Translations under genes and position numbers: made by a program | Notes under the pieces: model-generated | The model's input: only the letters and a program-made list of their open reading frames with translations | Database searches by the model: none | What the model was told of the DNA's origin: nothing | NCBI GenBank assembly: GCA_035647855.1 | Contig: DASRMP010000025.1 | Span: 1-6,279 of the forward strand | Direction of reading: 5' to 3' | Origin: JAAZBW01 sp035647855 | GTDB taxonomy: Bacteria; Actinomycetota; Actinomycetes; Actinomycetales; Actinomycetaceae | Length of the DNA stretch: 6,279 nucleotides | Part shown: positions 6,165 through 6,279 of the stretch, in pieces | Layout: each line of letters starts with the position of its first letter | Position numbering within the stretch: position 1 is the first letter of the stretch

Positions 6165-6232
6165 TCCGGGGCGCCGCAGCCCCCCAACCCCCGCTCCGGG
6201 GTGCCGCGGCACCCCAGCCCTTCGCTCCGGGG
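6165..6232. repeat. GC-rich direct repeat, about 30-31 bp period
   Basis: TCCGGGG recurs at 6165, 6195 and 6226. The first two copies extend as related 26-bp units (6165-6190 and 6195-6220, both TCCGGGG.GCCGC.G...CC(A)). The third copy is short and diverges after the GGGG. The first unit holds a GGGGC/GCCCC stem (6168-6183) and the second a perfect palindrome. No gene is recognised from 6154 to the window end. Confidence 0.65.
6198..6215. repeat. Perfect 18-bp palindrome
   Basis: The sequence GGGGTGCCG is followed by its exact reverse complement. It could form a very stable hairpin in RNA from either strand. There is no T-tract after it, so a standard terminator is not supported; a REP-like element or operator is possible. 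Confidence 0.8.
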
Positions 6233-6233
6233 A

Positions 6234-6252
6234 CGCAAAATGCCGGTTTGCG
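6234..6252. repeat. Inverted repeat CGCAAA / TTTGCG
   Basis: Six-base arms at 6234-6239 and 6247-6252 enclose seven bases, followed by a second small dyad (CGCGA, TT, TCGCG, 6254-6265). This is the only relatively AT-containing part of the right end. It may be an operator or promoter element of a gene beyond the window. Confidence 0.4.
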
Positions 6253-6279
6253 GCGCGATTTCGCGGTTCAAACGTGCAC

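Noticed and set aside
6089..6271. Short minus-strand gene at the right end
   Set aside because: It overlaps the MpaB-family start in another frame and is made from the GC-rich repeats.
1..6279. tRNA, rRNA, insertion sequence or attachment site
   Set aside because: No cloverleaf, rRNA motif, transposase, terminal inverted repeat pair or integrase gene was seen.

Overview
This is a GC-rich window with five intact protein genes, four of them clear family members in the usual actinobacterial codon style (G/C at most third positions, GTG and ATG starts, one apparently leaderless promoter). An MpaB/Lcp-type DUF2236 protein and a Thr/Pro-rich lipoprotein sugar dehydrogenase also suggest a high-GC Actinomycetota. 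I cannot name a genus. No rRNA, tRNA, transposase or phage gene is visible.

Left end (1-about 790): there is no convincing gene. It holds two different repeat arrays, each made of arms that face each other. Array 1 (1-269) has 16-bp units related to GGCGCACGATCGTCAC in the left arm and their reverse complement in the right arm. The arms meet at a perfect 26-bp palindrome (155-180), and units start 21 or 30-31 bp apart, close to whole helical turns. Array 2 (301-479) has 19-bp units related to CTGGGGAACTTCAGACCCC, four forward and two reversed. A 16-bp tandem repeat (675-735) and a small hairpin (732-747) follow. The first window base falls inside a repeat unit, so the array continues to the left.

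Middle: a lipoprotein glucose/sorbosone-dehydrogenase-type beta-propeller gene (792-1961, minus) is divergent from a three-gene plus-strand cluster. The cluster encodes an N-formylglutamate-amidohydrolase-family protein (2112-2936), a QEGLA-motif/DUF1704 putative metallopeptidase (2933-4111, start overlapping the previous stop by ATGA), and a glutathione-synthetase-like ATP-grasp ligase (4181-5227). I read these as one unit: a peptide or amide ligase plus two hydrolases. The DUF1704 family includes the eukaryotic tubulin tyrosine carboxypeptidase MATCAP, and tubulin tyrosine ligase is an ATP-grasp enzyme. The cluster may therefore be a bacterial add/remove cycle acting on the end of a protein or on a small peptide. 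This is inference, and it is the best candidate for an undescribed system here.

Right end: a DUF2236/MpaB-family putative heme oxygenase (5239-6117, minus) converges on the cluster with only 11 bp between stops. Its upstream region holds a leaderless-type promoter and then GC-rich repeats, including a perfect 18-bp palindrome (6198-6215), up to the window end.
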